Below, piece by piece: positions 16,991-26,040 of a DNA stretch of 64,000 nt. The translations under genes were made by a program, and so were the position numbers. Each line of letters opens with the position of its first letter. The stretch's first letter is position 1. The notes under the pieces were generated by a model, which was given only the letters and a program-made list of their open reading frames with translations, ran no database searches and was not told the origin of the DNA. This DNA comes from Thomasclavelia spiroformis. GTDB taxonomy: Bacteria > Bacillota_I > Bacilli_A > Erysipelotrichales > Coprobacillaceae. The stretch is taken from contig JAGZCC010000003.1 of the NCBI GenBank assembly GCA_018369555.1, positions 4,426 to 68,425 on the forward strand. The letters are read 5' to 3'.

Positions 16991-17021
16991 TTGACTATAA
17001 GGTTACCTTATAGTTTATTAT
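16991..17021 (+). promoter_or_regulatory. MerR-type promoter with 19-bp spacer and internal operator dyad
   Basis: The perfect dyad ACTATAAGG / CCTTATAGT (16994-17002 and 17006-17014, centre TTA) lies between TTGACT (16991-16996) and TATTAT (17016-17021). The spacer is 19 bp instead of 17, the classical MerR arrangement in which the activator untwists the DNA. On the minus strand the same dyad covers the region just before the merR start codon, giving possible autorepression. Confidence 0.7.
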
Positions 17022-17052
17022 AAAATATATCATCCGACAATACAATAAAAAG

Positions 17053-17091
17053 ACTGACTAAATAATTATGAATATAAGCTAGTCAGTTTTT
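17053..17091 (+). terminator. Terminator-like hairpin in the leader of the ABC exporter
   Basis: ACTGACTA (17053-17060) pairs perfectly with TAGTCAGT (17080-17087), followed by T5 (17087-17091). It lies between the MerR-type promoter and the exporter genes, with no gene before it on this strand, so it may act as an attenuator. Read on the minus strand it could also stop transcription coming from the other side. Confidence 0.5.
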
Positions 17092-17183
17092 ATATAAACT
17101 GATCAAAGATTTAAGGACTAACATCAATATTTTGGATGGGATTAAATAAGGTATATTTAAATATTAGAAGAAAGGAGTTGAAT

Positions 17184-17252
17184 ATGATATTTGTATATAA
17201 ATATCATATAAAGAAAGATGAAATTAATATTAAGATATTTAAAAAAATATAA
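17184..17252 (+). CDS. Possible 22-codon leader ORF overlapping the exporter start
   Basis: ATG 17184 has the best ribosome site of the region, AAAGGAG at 17171-17177. It opens a 22-codon frame rich in Ile, Lys and Tyr that ends with TAA at 17250-17252. This is inside the exporter gene, which starts at 17218 in another frame behind a weaker AAAGAAAG. This could be a leader peptide that couples or tunes exporter translation. No homology can be claimed for such a short frame. Confidence 0.35.
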   Translation: MIFVYKYHIKKDEINIKIFKKI

Positions 17253-18957
17253 ATTATTATTCTTTTTTAATGTAATTTCGGTATTTGGATTTATTTTAGT
17301 AGAATTAGGAATTCCAACAATTGTTGCGATAATGATTGATAAGGGCGTTGCTAATAAAGATATAAATTTTATTTATATGATGGGAGGCTGTATAGCATTA
17401 GTTTCTTTTATTGGGGTTGGCGGAACAATTGCGTTAGGTTATTGTTGTGCTAAAATTTCTACGGCAATAACTCATGATATTCGAAATGATATTTTTATAA
17501 AAGCTCAACAGTTTACAGCAAATGAGTTTAATAAAATTGGGATATCTTCAATGATAACAAGAACTAATAATGATGCTTTTCAAATACAACAATTTGTTAA
17601 TGTATTATTAAGAACTGCATTAATGACACCGATTATGTTTATTTTTAGTTTTATTATGACAGCAAGAGCCTCATTACCACTATCATATATCATTGCTGCA
17701 ACGATTCCATTAATTATCTTAGGAGTTATTTTTGTTGCTAAAGTAACTAAACCGATATCTGAAAATCAACAGAAATCATTAGATGATTTGAATCGTATTT
17801 CAAGAGAAAATCTTAGTGGGATTAGAGTTATTAGAGCATTTAATAATAATGATTATGAACAAAAACGTTTTAAGAAAACAAATAATGCATTTACCACTTT
17901 TTCTAAAAAACTTTTTAAAATTATGTCGATGACACAGCCAATATTTTTTATGTTAATGAATATTGCAGGTTTATCAATTTACTGGGTTGCATCACATTTA
18001 ATTTCGACAGGATCTTTAGAAATTGGTCAATTAGTAGCTTTTATGGATTATCTATTTCATGCGATGTTTTCAATTATGTTATTTTGTACTGTATTTATGA
18101 TGTATCCTCGAGCTGAAGTATCAGCTAAAAGAATTGAAAATATTTTTAAGCTAGAACCATTAGTGAAAAATAATTATCAAGATGGTGCTAATGACGAAGA
18201 AACTTCAATTGAATTTGATCATGTAACTTTTGTATATCCAGATGGTGAGGAACCTGTTTTATCAGATATTACATTTAAGGCTAAAAAAGGTGAGATGGTT
18301 GCTTTTATTGGAAGTACTGGTTCAGGAAAAAGTACTTTAGTTAATCTTATCCCAAGATTTTATGATGTTACTAGTGGATGTATAAAGATAAATAATCAAG
18401 ATATTCGCAATTATGATCTTTTAAAACTCCGTGATATGTTAGGGGTAATTCCTCAAAAAGCTATTTTATTTAGTGGTAGTATTGCTGAAAATATTAGGTT
18501 TGGAAAAAAAGATGCAACTATACAAGAAATTGAACATGCAGCAAAAATTGCACAAGCATATCCATTTATTATGGAAAAAGAACATGGTTTTGATGAAGAA
18601 ATCAGTGAAGGAGCAACAAATGTATCAGGTGGACAAAAACAGCGCTTAAGTATTGCAAGAGCATTAGTACGTAAAGCTCCAATTTATATTTTTGATGATT
18701 CTTTTTCAGCTTTGGATTTTAAAACTGATGCAACTTTAAGGCATGAGTTAAAAAAAGAATTAAAGGATTCAATTATGTTAGTAATTGCGCAAAGAATATC
18801 TAGTATTATGGAAGCAGATCAAATTATTGTATTAAACGAAGGAAAAGTAGTGGGACATGGGAAACATCAACAATTATTAAAAGAGTGTAGTATTTATCGT
18901 GAAATTGCAATTTCTCAATTAAGTGAAGAGGAGTTAGGTTATGAAAAAGAAGTATAA
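17218..18957 (+). CDS. ABC exporter half-transporter, degenerate-site subunit
   Basis: This 579-residue protein has six membrane helices (residues about 15-310) and a C-terminal ATPase. The ATPase has Walker A GSTGSGKST, signature VSGGQKQR, and Walker B ending IFDDSFSALD, where the catalytic Glu is replaced by Asp. With the next gene, whose signature is degenerate, it forms a heterodimeric multidrug-type exporter (BmrCD/LmrCD-like) with one consensus and one degenerate ATP site. Overlap with the next gene is 17 bases. The adjacent MerR regulator suggests induction by the exported compound (inference). Confidence 0.92.
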   Translation: MKLILRYLKKYKLLFFFNVISVFGFILVELGIPTIVAIMIDKGVANKDINFIYMMGGCIALVSFIGVGGTIALGYCCAKISTAITHDIRNDIFIKAQQFTANEFNKIGISSMITRTNNDAFQIQQFVNVLLRTALMTPIMFIFSFIMTARASLPLSYIIAATIPLIILGVIFVAKVTKPISENQQKSLDDLNRISRENLSGIRVIRAFNNNDYEQKRFKKTNNAFTTFSKKLFKIMSMTQPIFFMLMNIAGLSIYWVASHLISTGSLEIGQLVAFMDYLFHAMFSIMLFCTVFMMYPRAEVSAKRIENIFKLEPLVKNNYQDGANDEETSIEFDHVTFVYPDGEEPVLSDITFKAKKGEMVAFIGSTGSGKSTLVNLIPRFYDVTSGCIKINNQDIRNYDLLKLRDMLGVIPQKAILFSGSIAENIRFGKKDATIQEIEHAAKIAQAYPFIMEKEHGFDEEISEGATNVSGGQKQRLSIARALVRKAPIYIFDDSFSALDFKTDATLRHELKKELKDSIMLVIAQRISSIMEADQIIVLNEGKVVGHGKHQQLLKECSIYREIAISQLSEEELGYEKEV

Positions 18958-20716
18958 TTTGAAAAAAGCACTAAGTGGCTTAATGCCGTTTATTAAACCA
19001 TATAAATGGAACTTTATAATTGCAATTTCAATGATACTCGTTTTTAATATTACAATTGTTCTTGCACCTACTTTTGAAGGAATGATTACAACGCAATTAG
19101 CTAATGATATTGCTAAAAGTAGTGGCCTAAGTAATATAAATATTAATTTTAATGCAGTTTTAAAGATTATAATTTTATTATTTATAATTTATATTTTTAA
19201 AACAGTATCACAAATGATATCTGTAGTTTTTATTACCGATGGAATCCAACATTCAATGGAAGATTTACGTAATGCATTGCAAAATAAAATTCGTAAATTA
19301 CCAGTAAGATATTTTGATAATCATCATTTTGGAGATGTGTTAAGTAGAATAACTAATGATGTTGATGTTGTATCTAATGCTTTGCAACAAAGTTTTACAC
19401 AAATTATTAGTGGGATTTTAATGTTGATATTAGCACTTACAATGATGTATATCATTAATCCTAAAATGGCAATTGTAGGGACAATGATTATTCCACTATC
19501 TTTAATAATTACAAGAATTATAGTAGGAAAAAGTCAAAAATTATTTAAAAGTCAACAAGATACATTAGGTCAACTTAATAGTGCGATTACAGAAATGTAT
19601 ACAGGTTATAATGAGATTCTTTTATACAATCAACAAGAAGAATCGATTGCTGAATTTCAAGAAATAAATAAAAATTTAAAAAATAATGCTTTTAAAGCTC
19701 AATTTGTTTCATCAACCATTGCACCTTTAAATTCACTTGTAACTTATTTAGCGATTGGTATAGTTGCAGTAATTGGAACAGCTGAAGTGCTTGCTGGGAC
19801 ATTTTTAGTTGGACAATTACAAGCATTTATTCGTTATATTTGGCAAATTAATGATCCGTTATCACAAATCTCTAATTTGTCAGCTCAAATCCAGGCAGCC
19901 TTTGCGGCATTAAGTAGAATTGTTGAATTATTAGATGAACAAGAAGAAATACCAGAAGCAATGCCTGTAAAACATATTGCAGATGTTCAAGGAAATGTTC
20001 AATTTGAGCATGTAAAATTTGGTTATTATGAAGAAAATTTAATGAAAGACTTAAATGTTAATGTAAAAAGTGGTCAGATGGTAGCTATTGTAGGACCAAC
20101 TGGTGCAGGAAAAACAACTATTATTAATTTATTGTTACGTTTTTATGATGTAAAAAGTGGTAGTATTAAAATTGATGGTGTAGATATTCGAGATTTACCA
20201 AGAGAAGAGTTGCGGTCGATGTTTGGAATGGTATTACAAGACACGTGGTTATATTCTGGTAGTATTTATGATAATATTCGTTATGGACGCTTAAATGCTC
20301 GTAAAGATGAAATAATTCAGGCTGCCAAAATGACGAATGTTCATCATTTTATAAGAACATTACCAGGTGGGTATGATTTTCATATTAATGAAGAAGCTAA
20401 TAATATTTCTCAGGGTGAAAAACAGTTATTAACTATTGCAAGAGCAATATTAAAAAATCCGCAAATTCTAATTCTTGATGAAGCGACATCATCAGTTGAT
20501 ACAAGATTAGAAAAAATGCTTCAAGATGCAATGCAAAAAGTAATGCAAGGAAGAACTAGTTTTGTTATTGCCCATCGTTTATCGACAATTAAAAGTGCAG
20601 ATTTAATTTTAGTTATTAATAATGGTGATATTGTAGAACAGGGGACTCATGAAGAATTATTAGCTAAAAAAGGTGAGTATGAAAAATTATATAATTCCCA
20701 ATTTGCTAAAAATTAA
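18941..20716 (+). CDS. ABC exporter half-transporter, catalytic Walker B subunit
   Basis: This 591-residue partner of the preceding protein has six membrane helices (about residues 20-330) and an ATPase domain with Walker A GPTGAGKTT, a non-canonical signature NISQGEKQL, and the normal Walker B/D-loop LILDEATSSVD, followed by the H-loop in VIAHRLSTI. The consensus ATP site forms from this Walker B and the canonical signature of the partner. Likely substrates are lipophilic drugs, peptides or lipids; sequence alone does not say. Confidence 0.92.
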   Translation: MKKKYNLKKALSGLMPFIKPYKWNFIIAISMILVFNITIVLAPTFEGMITTQLANDIAKSSGLSNININFNAVLKIIILLFIIYIFKTVSQMISVVFITDGIQHSMEDLRNALQNKIRKLPVRYFDNHHFGDVLSRITNDVDVVSNALQQSFTQIISGILMLILALTMMYIINPKMAIVGTMIIPLSLIITRIIVGKSQKLFKSQQDTLGQLNSAITEMYTGYNEILLYNQQEESIAEFQEINKNLKNNAFKAQFVSSTIAPLNSLVTYLAIGIVAVIGTAEVLAGTFLVGQLQAFIRYIWQINDPLSQISNLSAQIQAAFAALSRIVELLDEQEEIPEAMPVKHIADVQGNVQFEHVKFGYYEENLMKDLNVNVKSGQMVAIVGPTGAGKTTIINLLLRFYDVKSGSIKIDGVDIRDLPREELRSMFGMVLQDTWLYSGSIYDNIRYGRLNARKDEIIQAAKMTNVHHFIRTLPGGYDFHINEEANNISQGEKQLLTIARAILKNPQILILDEATSSVDTRLEKMLQDAMQKVMQGRTSFVIAHRLSTIKSADLILVINNGDIVEQGTHEELLAKKGEYEKLYNSQFAKN

Positions 20717-20742
20717 AGTAAGCGAAATTTGCTTACTTTTTT
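20717..20742 (+). terminator. Terminator after the ABC exporter operon
   Basis: AGTAAGC (20717-20723) pairs with GCTTACT (20731-20737), loop GAAATTT, then T6. Confidence 0.8.
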
Positions 20743-20774
20743 GATTTAGATGCATATAGAAGAAGGATGGTATT

Positions 20775-21300
20775 ATGTATCAAGATGTAGAAATAAAATT
20801 AAAAAAGAAAAATAAGATATTATTTTCTTTCGATAGTATGTGTTTACAAGAAATTATTACTTTAATGGAGAAGCAAAATAAAAGAGTATTAGTTTTATGG
20901 GCATTTGAATGTGTTTTAAAGCCATTAGAAATTTTTGAACAACAATATCCTAATGAATTTAGACCTAGAAATGCGTATGATATATGTCAACAATGGGCTA
21001 GTGGTGTGATAAAAATGCAAATAGCTAAAAAGGCAATTTTAGATTGTCATCGAGTATGTAAAGAAATAGACGATATATATTATATTTCTTTATGTCATGC
21101 TAGGACTATCTACAGTCCATGCAAAAAAACACGCAATGGATTTGATTTTTTATGAGCTAAGTGCAATTGTTTATAAAAACCATGATAATTATTACGAAGC
21201 AGTCAGTAAAAAGATTAAATATTATTTAGATAGGTTATTTTATTATCAAGATAATGTAGATAAGATAGAACGAAAATGGGCTCAATTTTTGCTAAAATAA
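20775..21300 (+). pseudogene. Frameshifted Imm-5-like putative immunity protein gene
   Basis: Two overlapping frames together read as one protein of about 170 residues. The first (20775-21155) contains VLWAFECVLKPLEIFEQQYP, FRPRNAYDICQQWASG and IKMQIAKKAILDCHRVCKEI and is in register up to YYISLCHA. The second frame then continues with LSTVHAKKHAMDLIFYELSA to 21300. Intact relatives that I recall (a family often named putative immunity protein) run through LCHA-IGQA-STVH without a break, so a small deletion near 21100 (about 8 bases by that comparison) has shifted the frame. The start has AGAAGGATGG. Function was probably protection against a toxin; the family role is inferred from naming, not shown. 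Confidence 0.6.
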
Positions 21301-21325
21301 AAAGATTGCTTTTGCAATCTTTTTA
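21301..21325. terminator. Bidirectional terminator between the broken gene and dut
   Basis: AAAGATTGC (21301-21309) pairs perfectly with GCAATCTTT (21314-21322) around TTTT, with T on the plus strand and A/T context on the minus strand. It serves the two convergent genes. Confidence 0.8.
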
Positions 21326-21835
21326 TTTAGTTGTAGAACCAAAACCACCATTACGATGATCAGTTGTATCATCATCTTCAACAAGGCCAAAAGGCATGAA
21401 TATACCTTGAGCAAACCCTTGTCCAGAATTTAATTCTACAGTTTTATTTTCGTTGCTATCGTTTGTAATTTTAATAAAAATATGTCCTTCATTATCACTG
21501 TTAAAATAGTCACTATCAATGACTCCTACAGTATTATTTAATTGGAGACGGTATTTAAATCCTAATCCACTTCTTGGGAAAATAGCCAAAAACCAGCCTT
21601 CATTAATTTTAACTCTAATTCCTGTAGGAATGTTTATTGTTTCTTGTGGTTTTAATGTAAAACTAACTGGAGTATAAAAATCATATCCAGCAGAACCAAT
21701 AGTCGCTCTTTTAGGAAGTTTAATTGATTCATAAATGTTTTCAATTTGAGATTTATCATAATTGTTAAAGTTTTTTTTAAAATCAATAATAAATTGTTCT
21801 TTTGATATTTTTAGAAATTTTGCTACTGTATGCAT
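21323..21835 (-). CDS. dut: dUTP diphosphatase with N-terminal extension
   Basis: dUTPase hydrolyses dUTP to dUMP, keeping uracil out of DNA and feeding dTMP synthesis. All five motifs of the trimeric family are present: AGYDFYTP, PRSGLGFKYRL, NTVGVIDSDY, GQGFAQGIF and the C-terminal RNGGFGSTTK. About 45 residues precede motif 1, more than in most bacterial dUTPases; this part looks helical and I do not recognise it. The minus strand start has AAAGGAGAT. The gene stands alone, convergent with its left neighbour. Confidence 0.9.
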   Translation of the reverse strand: MHTVAKFLKISKEQFIIDFKKNFNNYDKSQIENIYESIKLPKRATIGSAGYDFYTPVSFTLKPQETINIPTGIRVKINEGWFLAIFPRSGLGFKYRLQLNNTVGVIDSDYFNSDNEGHIFIKITNDSNENKTVELNSGQGFAQGIFMPFGLVEDDDTTDHRNGGFGSTTK

Positions 21836-21943
21836 AATATCTCCTTTTTGTATTTTTTAAATTATTATACACTAAATAAAAAAAAATAAAAGAATTTAGT
21901 ATTTTTAACGAAAAAAAGCTATAATTATAAAAAAGGAGGACGG

Positions 21944-22792
21944 ATGATGAAAAAGGTTATAAATGTACTTTTAACTATAATGATGATTTGTGTTGTTGTC
22001 TTGCTAGTAATTAGTTTATCAATTCGAACAATATCAACTAAAACTATTAGTAATGCATTTTTTGAAGAAGAAATAAGTAATAATATGAAAGAGGTCTTAG
22101 TAAATACTTTTCCTGATGTAAGTAGTGAAAATATTAAAGTACTAGAAAATACAATAAAAGATAATGAGGCTATAAATGAAGTGGCAAATGATTTATTGAA
22201 TCATATTAATGATTCAATTAGTAATGGTAATCAAGTTGATAGTGAAACAATATTAAATGAAATATCAGTTGCTATTGATCAAAGCATTTCGCTAATAGAA
22301 GAGGTGCTAAAAAAAGATATTTCTAAAGAGCAGGTAAAAGAAATTCAAAGTAAGATAACTGATGAAAATAGCAATCTAAGAAATCAAATCGATCAAACAA
22401 TTGATAAAATAGAAAATATAAATTCTCCAGCTAAACAAGTTATTAAAACATACAATGCTTTAGATAATAATGTAACCAAGATAATATGTATTATAAGTTT
22501 AGTTGTGATTATTGCACTACTTGGAATTATCAATAAATCATTTTTTAAGTGGTCATTGTTTTCAGGCGTTTCATTAATTGTATCGGGTATTGTTGTGGGG
22601 ATGATAGTACCGATGATAGTTAATGTAATAGAGGAGGCTATTGCGCAAAGATTTTCTGGTATGACGATTGATATAGCAGTTGATAGTTTAAATATGGCAG
22701 GGATTATTTGTGGTTTTATAGGAGTGATATTAATTATTGTATATGCTATTTTAAAGCGTCGATATCGTAGGTATGAGAGACATTATTATTAA
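21944..22792 (+). CDS. Membrane protein with extracytoplasmic helical domain, unknown function
   Basis: I do not recognise this 282-residue protein. One N-terminal helix (about residues 7-27) is followed by about 150 mostly helical, Asn/Glu/Ile-rich hydrophilic residues. Three membrane helices then follow (about 180-197, 201-225 and 250-268), and the end is a basic tail (KRRYRRYERHYY). The topology suggests an exported helical domain held between membrane segments. It has a strong AAAGGAGGACGG ribosome site. It is flanked by its own promoter region and a terminator, so is probably a single-gene unit. Confidence 0.65.
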   Translation: MMKKVINVLLTIMMICVVVLLVISLSIRTISTKTISNAFFEEEISNNMKEVLVNTFPDVSSENIKVLENTIKDNEAINEVANDLLNHINDSISNGNQVDSETILNEISVAIDQSISLIEEVLKKDISKEQVKEIQSKITDENSNLRNQIDQTIDKIENINSPAKQVIKTYNALDNNVTKIICIISLVVIIALLGIINKSFFKWSLFSGVSLIVSGIVVGMIVPMIVNVIEEAIAQRFSGMTIDIAVDSLNMAGIICGFIGVILIIVYAILKRRYRRYERHYY

Positions 22793-22804
22793 GATATGTA
22801 AAGA

Positions 22805-22842
22805 AAAGATAACTAAGACAGTTAATAATTGGTTATCTTTTT
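22805..22842 (+). terminator. Terminator after the membrane protein
   Basis: AAAGATAAC (22805-22813) pairs with GTTATCTTT (22832-22840), followed by TTA-rich sequence. Confidence 0.65.
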
Positions 22843-22987
22843 AAATTGAATTTTTGAAATTAATTTGTATTATATTTTTTATTAAAAATGAGAAAAAAAT
22901 TTTTTTGTTAATTATGGTGTATTAGATTTGATTTATCTTAATATAATTGTTAAAATTCTAAGCGTTAAATGAATTTAATGTTAAAAA

Positions 22988-23061
22988 TTGCTTTTTTGGA
23001 GATATTTAGGAAAAAGCAACATCTTAAAATAAAGGTTATTTTGTAAAATAATCATCTTAAA
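22988..23061 (+). promoter_or_regulatory. Dyads and direct repeat in the nrdD upstream region
   Basis: In the 410-base gap before nrdD, TTGCTTTTT (22988-22996) and AAAAAGCAA (23011-23019) form a perfect 9-bp stem. GGTTATTTT and AAAATAATC (about 23034-23052) form a second one. CATCTTAAA occurs twice, at 23020-23028 and 23053-23061, 33 bp (three helical turns) apart, flanking that second dyad. They may be operator sites or leader structures. I did not find a convincing NrdR box. TATAAT at 23113-23118 is a possible -10 box. Confidence 0.35.
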
Positions 23062-23203
23062 TTTTTTATTTACTAATTTTCTAAAAAAGAAGAAATTTAG
23101 TGTAATATCGGTTATAATTTAGAAATGTTTGGTGAAATGATTAAGCATTCAAGTTTTAATTTGATATTATATAAACAATAATTTTATAGGAGGGAAAGTA
23201 TGT

Positions 23204-25363
23204 ATGAAGGTAATTAAAAGAGATGGACAAAAAGTCGATTTTGATGCATCGAAAATTGAAAATGCGATTTTAAAGGCAATGAAATGTGGTAGTGGGATTG
23301 TTGATACAAAATGTGCTCATGATATTGCTGGTGAAATTGAAAAATGGCATGAGTTTGATGGAAATAATATTTCAATTTATCGTATTGAAGGACAAGTTTT
23401 TGAAAAATTAATTGAAAAAGGACAAATTTTAACTGCAAAGGCTTATGAAGGTTATCGCAAAGTAAGAGAGTTTCAACGTGAAACTAATACAATCGATAAA
23501 GAAATTTATGGAATTGTTAATCAAACTAATAAAGAAGCTATGGAAGAAAATTCCAATAAAGATGCTACTGTTTTAGCAACTCAAAGAGATTTGATTGCAG
23601 GTGAATTTTCTAGAGATTATTGTCGTAGATTATTGTTGCCTCCAAAGATTGTTCAAGCTCATGATGATGGAATCATTCATTTTCATGATATGGATTATTA
23701 TATACAAAAGATGCATAATTGTGACTTAGTTAATTTAAAGGATATGTTTGCAAAAGGAACAGTAATTAATGATAAATTAATTGAAACACCTAAATCATTA
23801 CAAACAGCTTGTACAGTTGCTACACAAATTGTACAACAAGTTGCAAATGGTCAATATGGTGGCCAAACTATTTCATTAGCTCACTTATCTCCATATGTAA
23901 GATTAAGTTATGAAAAACATCAACGTAATGTACGTCGAGAAGGTCAATTAGTAGGGATAGATTATACACAAGAACAGGTGGATAAAATTGCTAATGCAAG
24001 ATTGAAGGATGAAATTAAGGCAGGAATTCAAACAATCCAATATCAAATTAATACATTTTCTACTACAAATGGACAAGCACCATTTTTATCGATATTTATG
24101 TATTTAAGAGAAGAACCAGAATACATTAAAGAAACAGCTATGTTAATAGAGGAAACATTAAGACAAAGATATGTTGGAATGAAAAATCCAGTAGGTGCAT
24201 ATGTAACACCGGCATTTCCTAAATTACTTTATGTATTAGATGATAATAATGTACCTCAAGATAGTGAATATCGTTATTTAACAGATTTAGCTGTAAAATG
24301 TGTTTCTAAACGAATGATGCCTGATTTTATTTCTGCTAAAATTATGAGAGAGAATTATGAAGGTGAAGTATTCCCATGTATGGGATGTCGTAGTTTTTTA
24401 TCTCCTTGGAAAGATGAAAACGGTAAATATAAATGGTATGGTCGTTTTAATCAGGGCGTAGTAACGCTAAATTTAGCTGATGCAGGATTATCTGCAAATC
24501 ATAATCTTGAAGTTTTTTGGAAGATTTTAGATGAAAGACTTGAATTATGTAAAGAAGCATTATTATTAAGACATGAAAGTTTAAAGGAAACTGTTGGTGA
24601 TGTTAGTCCAATTCATTGGCGCTATGGGGCATTAGCACGTTTAAAACCAGGTGAAACAATTGATAAATTATTAGAAAATGGATATTCAACAATTTCTTTA
24701 GGTTACATTGGATTATATGAATGTGTTGTTGCTTTGATTGGTAATACACATACTTCTAAAGAAGGTAATGAATTAGCAACAAAGATCATGAAACGTTTAA
24801 GAGAAGCTTGTGATAGCTGGAAAGAAGAAACAGGACTTGGATTTGGTTTATATGGAACTCCGGCTGAATCGACAACATATACTTTTGCAAGAGCGTTGAA
24901 AAAACGTTTTGGAATTGTAGAAGGAATTACAGATAAAGATTATTTAACTAATTCTTATCATGTTAATGTTAAAGAACATATTGATGCTTTTGAAAAACTT
25001 GGAATAGAAGCAAAATTCCAAAAATTATCATCAGGTGGAGCAATTAGTTATGTTGAAGTTACTAATATGTCTGAAAATTTGGATGCTCTTAGTGAATTGA
25101 TTGATTATATGTATGACACTATTCAGTATGCGGAAATTAATACTAAATCAGATTATTGTCAAGAATGTGGTTTTGATGGTGAAATTTTATTAGATGAAAA
25201 TCGTGAATGGTATTGCCCAAATTGTGGTAACAGAAATCATAAGACTTTAAATGTGTGTCGTCGTACTTGTGGATATTTAGGTGATAATTTCTGGAATCAA
25301 GGAAGAACTCAAGAAATAGCTGAACGTTTTGTTCATTTAGATAATCATTTATTAGGTGAGTAA
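23204..25363 (+). CDS. nrdD: Anaerobic (class III) ribonucleoside-triphosphate reductase
   Basis: NrdD reduces ribonucleoside triphosphates to deoxy forms in anaerobic cells with a glycyl radical. The 719-residue protein starts with an ATP-cone (MKVIKRDGQKVDFDASKIEN). It has the reductase core including PCMGCRSFLSPW, a C-terminal four-cysteine zinc site (CQECGFDG and CPNCGNR) and the radical loop RRTCGYLG with the modified Gly. AGGAGGG precedes the start. Its activase NrdG follows after 2 bases. No aerobic reductase is present in the window. Confidence 0.96.
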   Translation: MKVIKRDGQKVDFDASKIENAILKAMKCGSGIVDTKCAHDIAGEIEKWHEFDGNNISIYRIEGQVFEKLIEKGQILTAKAYEGYRKVREFQRETNTIDKEIYGIVNQTNKEAMEENSNKDATVLATQRDLIAGEFSRDYCRRLLLPPKIVQAHDDGIIHFHDMDYYIQKMHNCDLVNLKDMFAKGTVINDKLIETPKSLQTACTVATQIVQQVANGQYGGQTISLAHLSPYVRLSYEKHQRNVRREGQLVGIDYTQEQVDKIANARLKDEIKAGIQTIQYQINTFSTTNGQAPFLSIFMYLREEPEYIKETAMLIEETLRQRYVGMKNPVGAYVTPAFPKLLYVLDDNNVPQDSEYRYLTDLAVKCVSKRMMPDFISAKIMRENYEGEVFPCMGCRSFLSPWKDENGKYKWYGRFNQGVVTLNLADAGLSANHNLEVFWKILDERLELCKEALLLRHESLKETVGDVSPIHWRYGALARLKPGETIDKLLENGYSTISLGYIGLYECVVALIGNTHTSKEGNELATKIMKRLREACDSWKEETGLGFGLYGTPAESTTYTFARALKKRFGIVEGITDKDYLTNSYHVNVKEHIDAFEKLGIEAKFQKLSSGGAISYVEVTNMSENLDALSELIDYMYDTIQYAEINTKSDYCQECGFDGEILLDENREWYCPNCGNRNHKTLNVCRRTCGYLGDNFWNQGRTQEIAERFVHLDNHLLGE

Positions 25364-25365
25364 TA

Positions 25366-25878
25366 ATGAGATATGCACAAATTAGAAAAACAGATATAGC
25401 CAATGGTGAAGGTATAAGGGTTTCTTTATATGTTCAAGGATGTCATCGTCACTGTTTTAATTGTTTTAATCAAGAAACATGGGATTTTTGTGGTGGTGAA
25501 GAATTTGGAGCTGATATTGAAGATGTTTTGATTGATCTAATTAATCGTCCGCATATTTCGGGACTAACAATTCTTGGTGGAGAACCATTAGAGTTAGAAA
25601 ATAGAAATGATGTTTTTAAACTATTAAAGCGGGTTAAAGAGTGTTGCAAAGATAAAACAATTTGGCTCTATTCAGCTTTTTTATATGAAGATATTAAGAA
25701 ATTTGATGTTGATATATTATCTTATGTAGATGTATTAGTTGATGGTCCATTTGTAGATGAATTGAAGGATCGTAAACTTAGATTTAGGGGATCATCGAAT
25801 CAAAGAATTATTGATGTAAAAAACTCTTTAAAGAATGATACAATTGTTTTATTTGCGGATAGTAGATTTTATAAATAA
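25366..25878 (+). CDS. nrdG: Anaerobic ribonucleotide reductase activating protein (radical SAM)
   Basis: NrdG uses a 4Fe-4S cluster and SAM to place the glycyl radical on NrdD. The cluster motif is CHRHCFNCF (CxxxCxxC), and LTILGGEPLE is the SAM-binding GGE strand. The 170-residue length is normal. It is translationally coupled to nrdD and ends the operon. Confidence 0.95.
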   Translation: MRYAQIRKTDIANGEGIRVSLYVQGCHRHCFNCFNQETWDFCGGEEFGADIEDVLIDLINRPHISGLTILGGEPLELENRNDVFKLLKRVKECCKDKTIWLYSAFLYEDIKKFDVDILSYVDVLVDGPFVDELKDRKLRFRGSSNQRIIDVKNSLKNDTIVLFADSRFYK

Positions 25879-25995
25879 TTGTTTAAAGGTTAGTTATTAT
25901 AAATTAGGAAAATTAAAATATTATTAAAAGTGTGATTTGATATATTTTTTGATTTTTATATGTAATAAGCTAAAAATTGTATAAGATGTAAGATT

Positions 25996-26018
25996 AAGGT
26001 GGGATAGCCCACCTTTTT
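25996..26018 (+). terminator. Terminator after nrdDG
   Basis: AAGGTGGG (25996-26003) pairs perfectly with CCCACCTT (26008-26015), loop ATAG, then T5. It is one of the strongest hairpins in the window. The 670 bases from here to pssA also hold the hairpin at 26041 and the RNA unit at 26192-26350. Confidence 0.9.
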
Positions 26019-26040
26019 AGTTAGAAATTTTTTGGGTAAG

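Noticed and set aside
22800..23203. NrdR boxes before nrdD
   Set aside because: No sequence close to the 16-bp consensus was found by eye on either strand.
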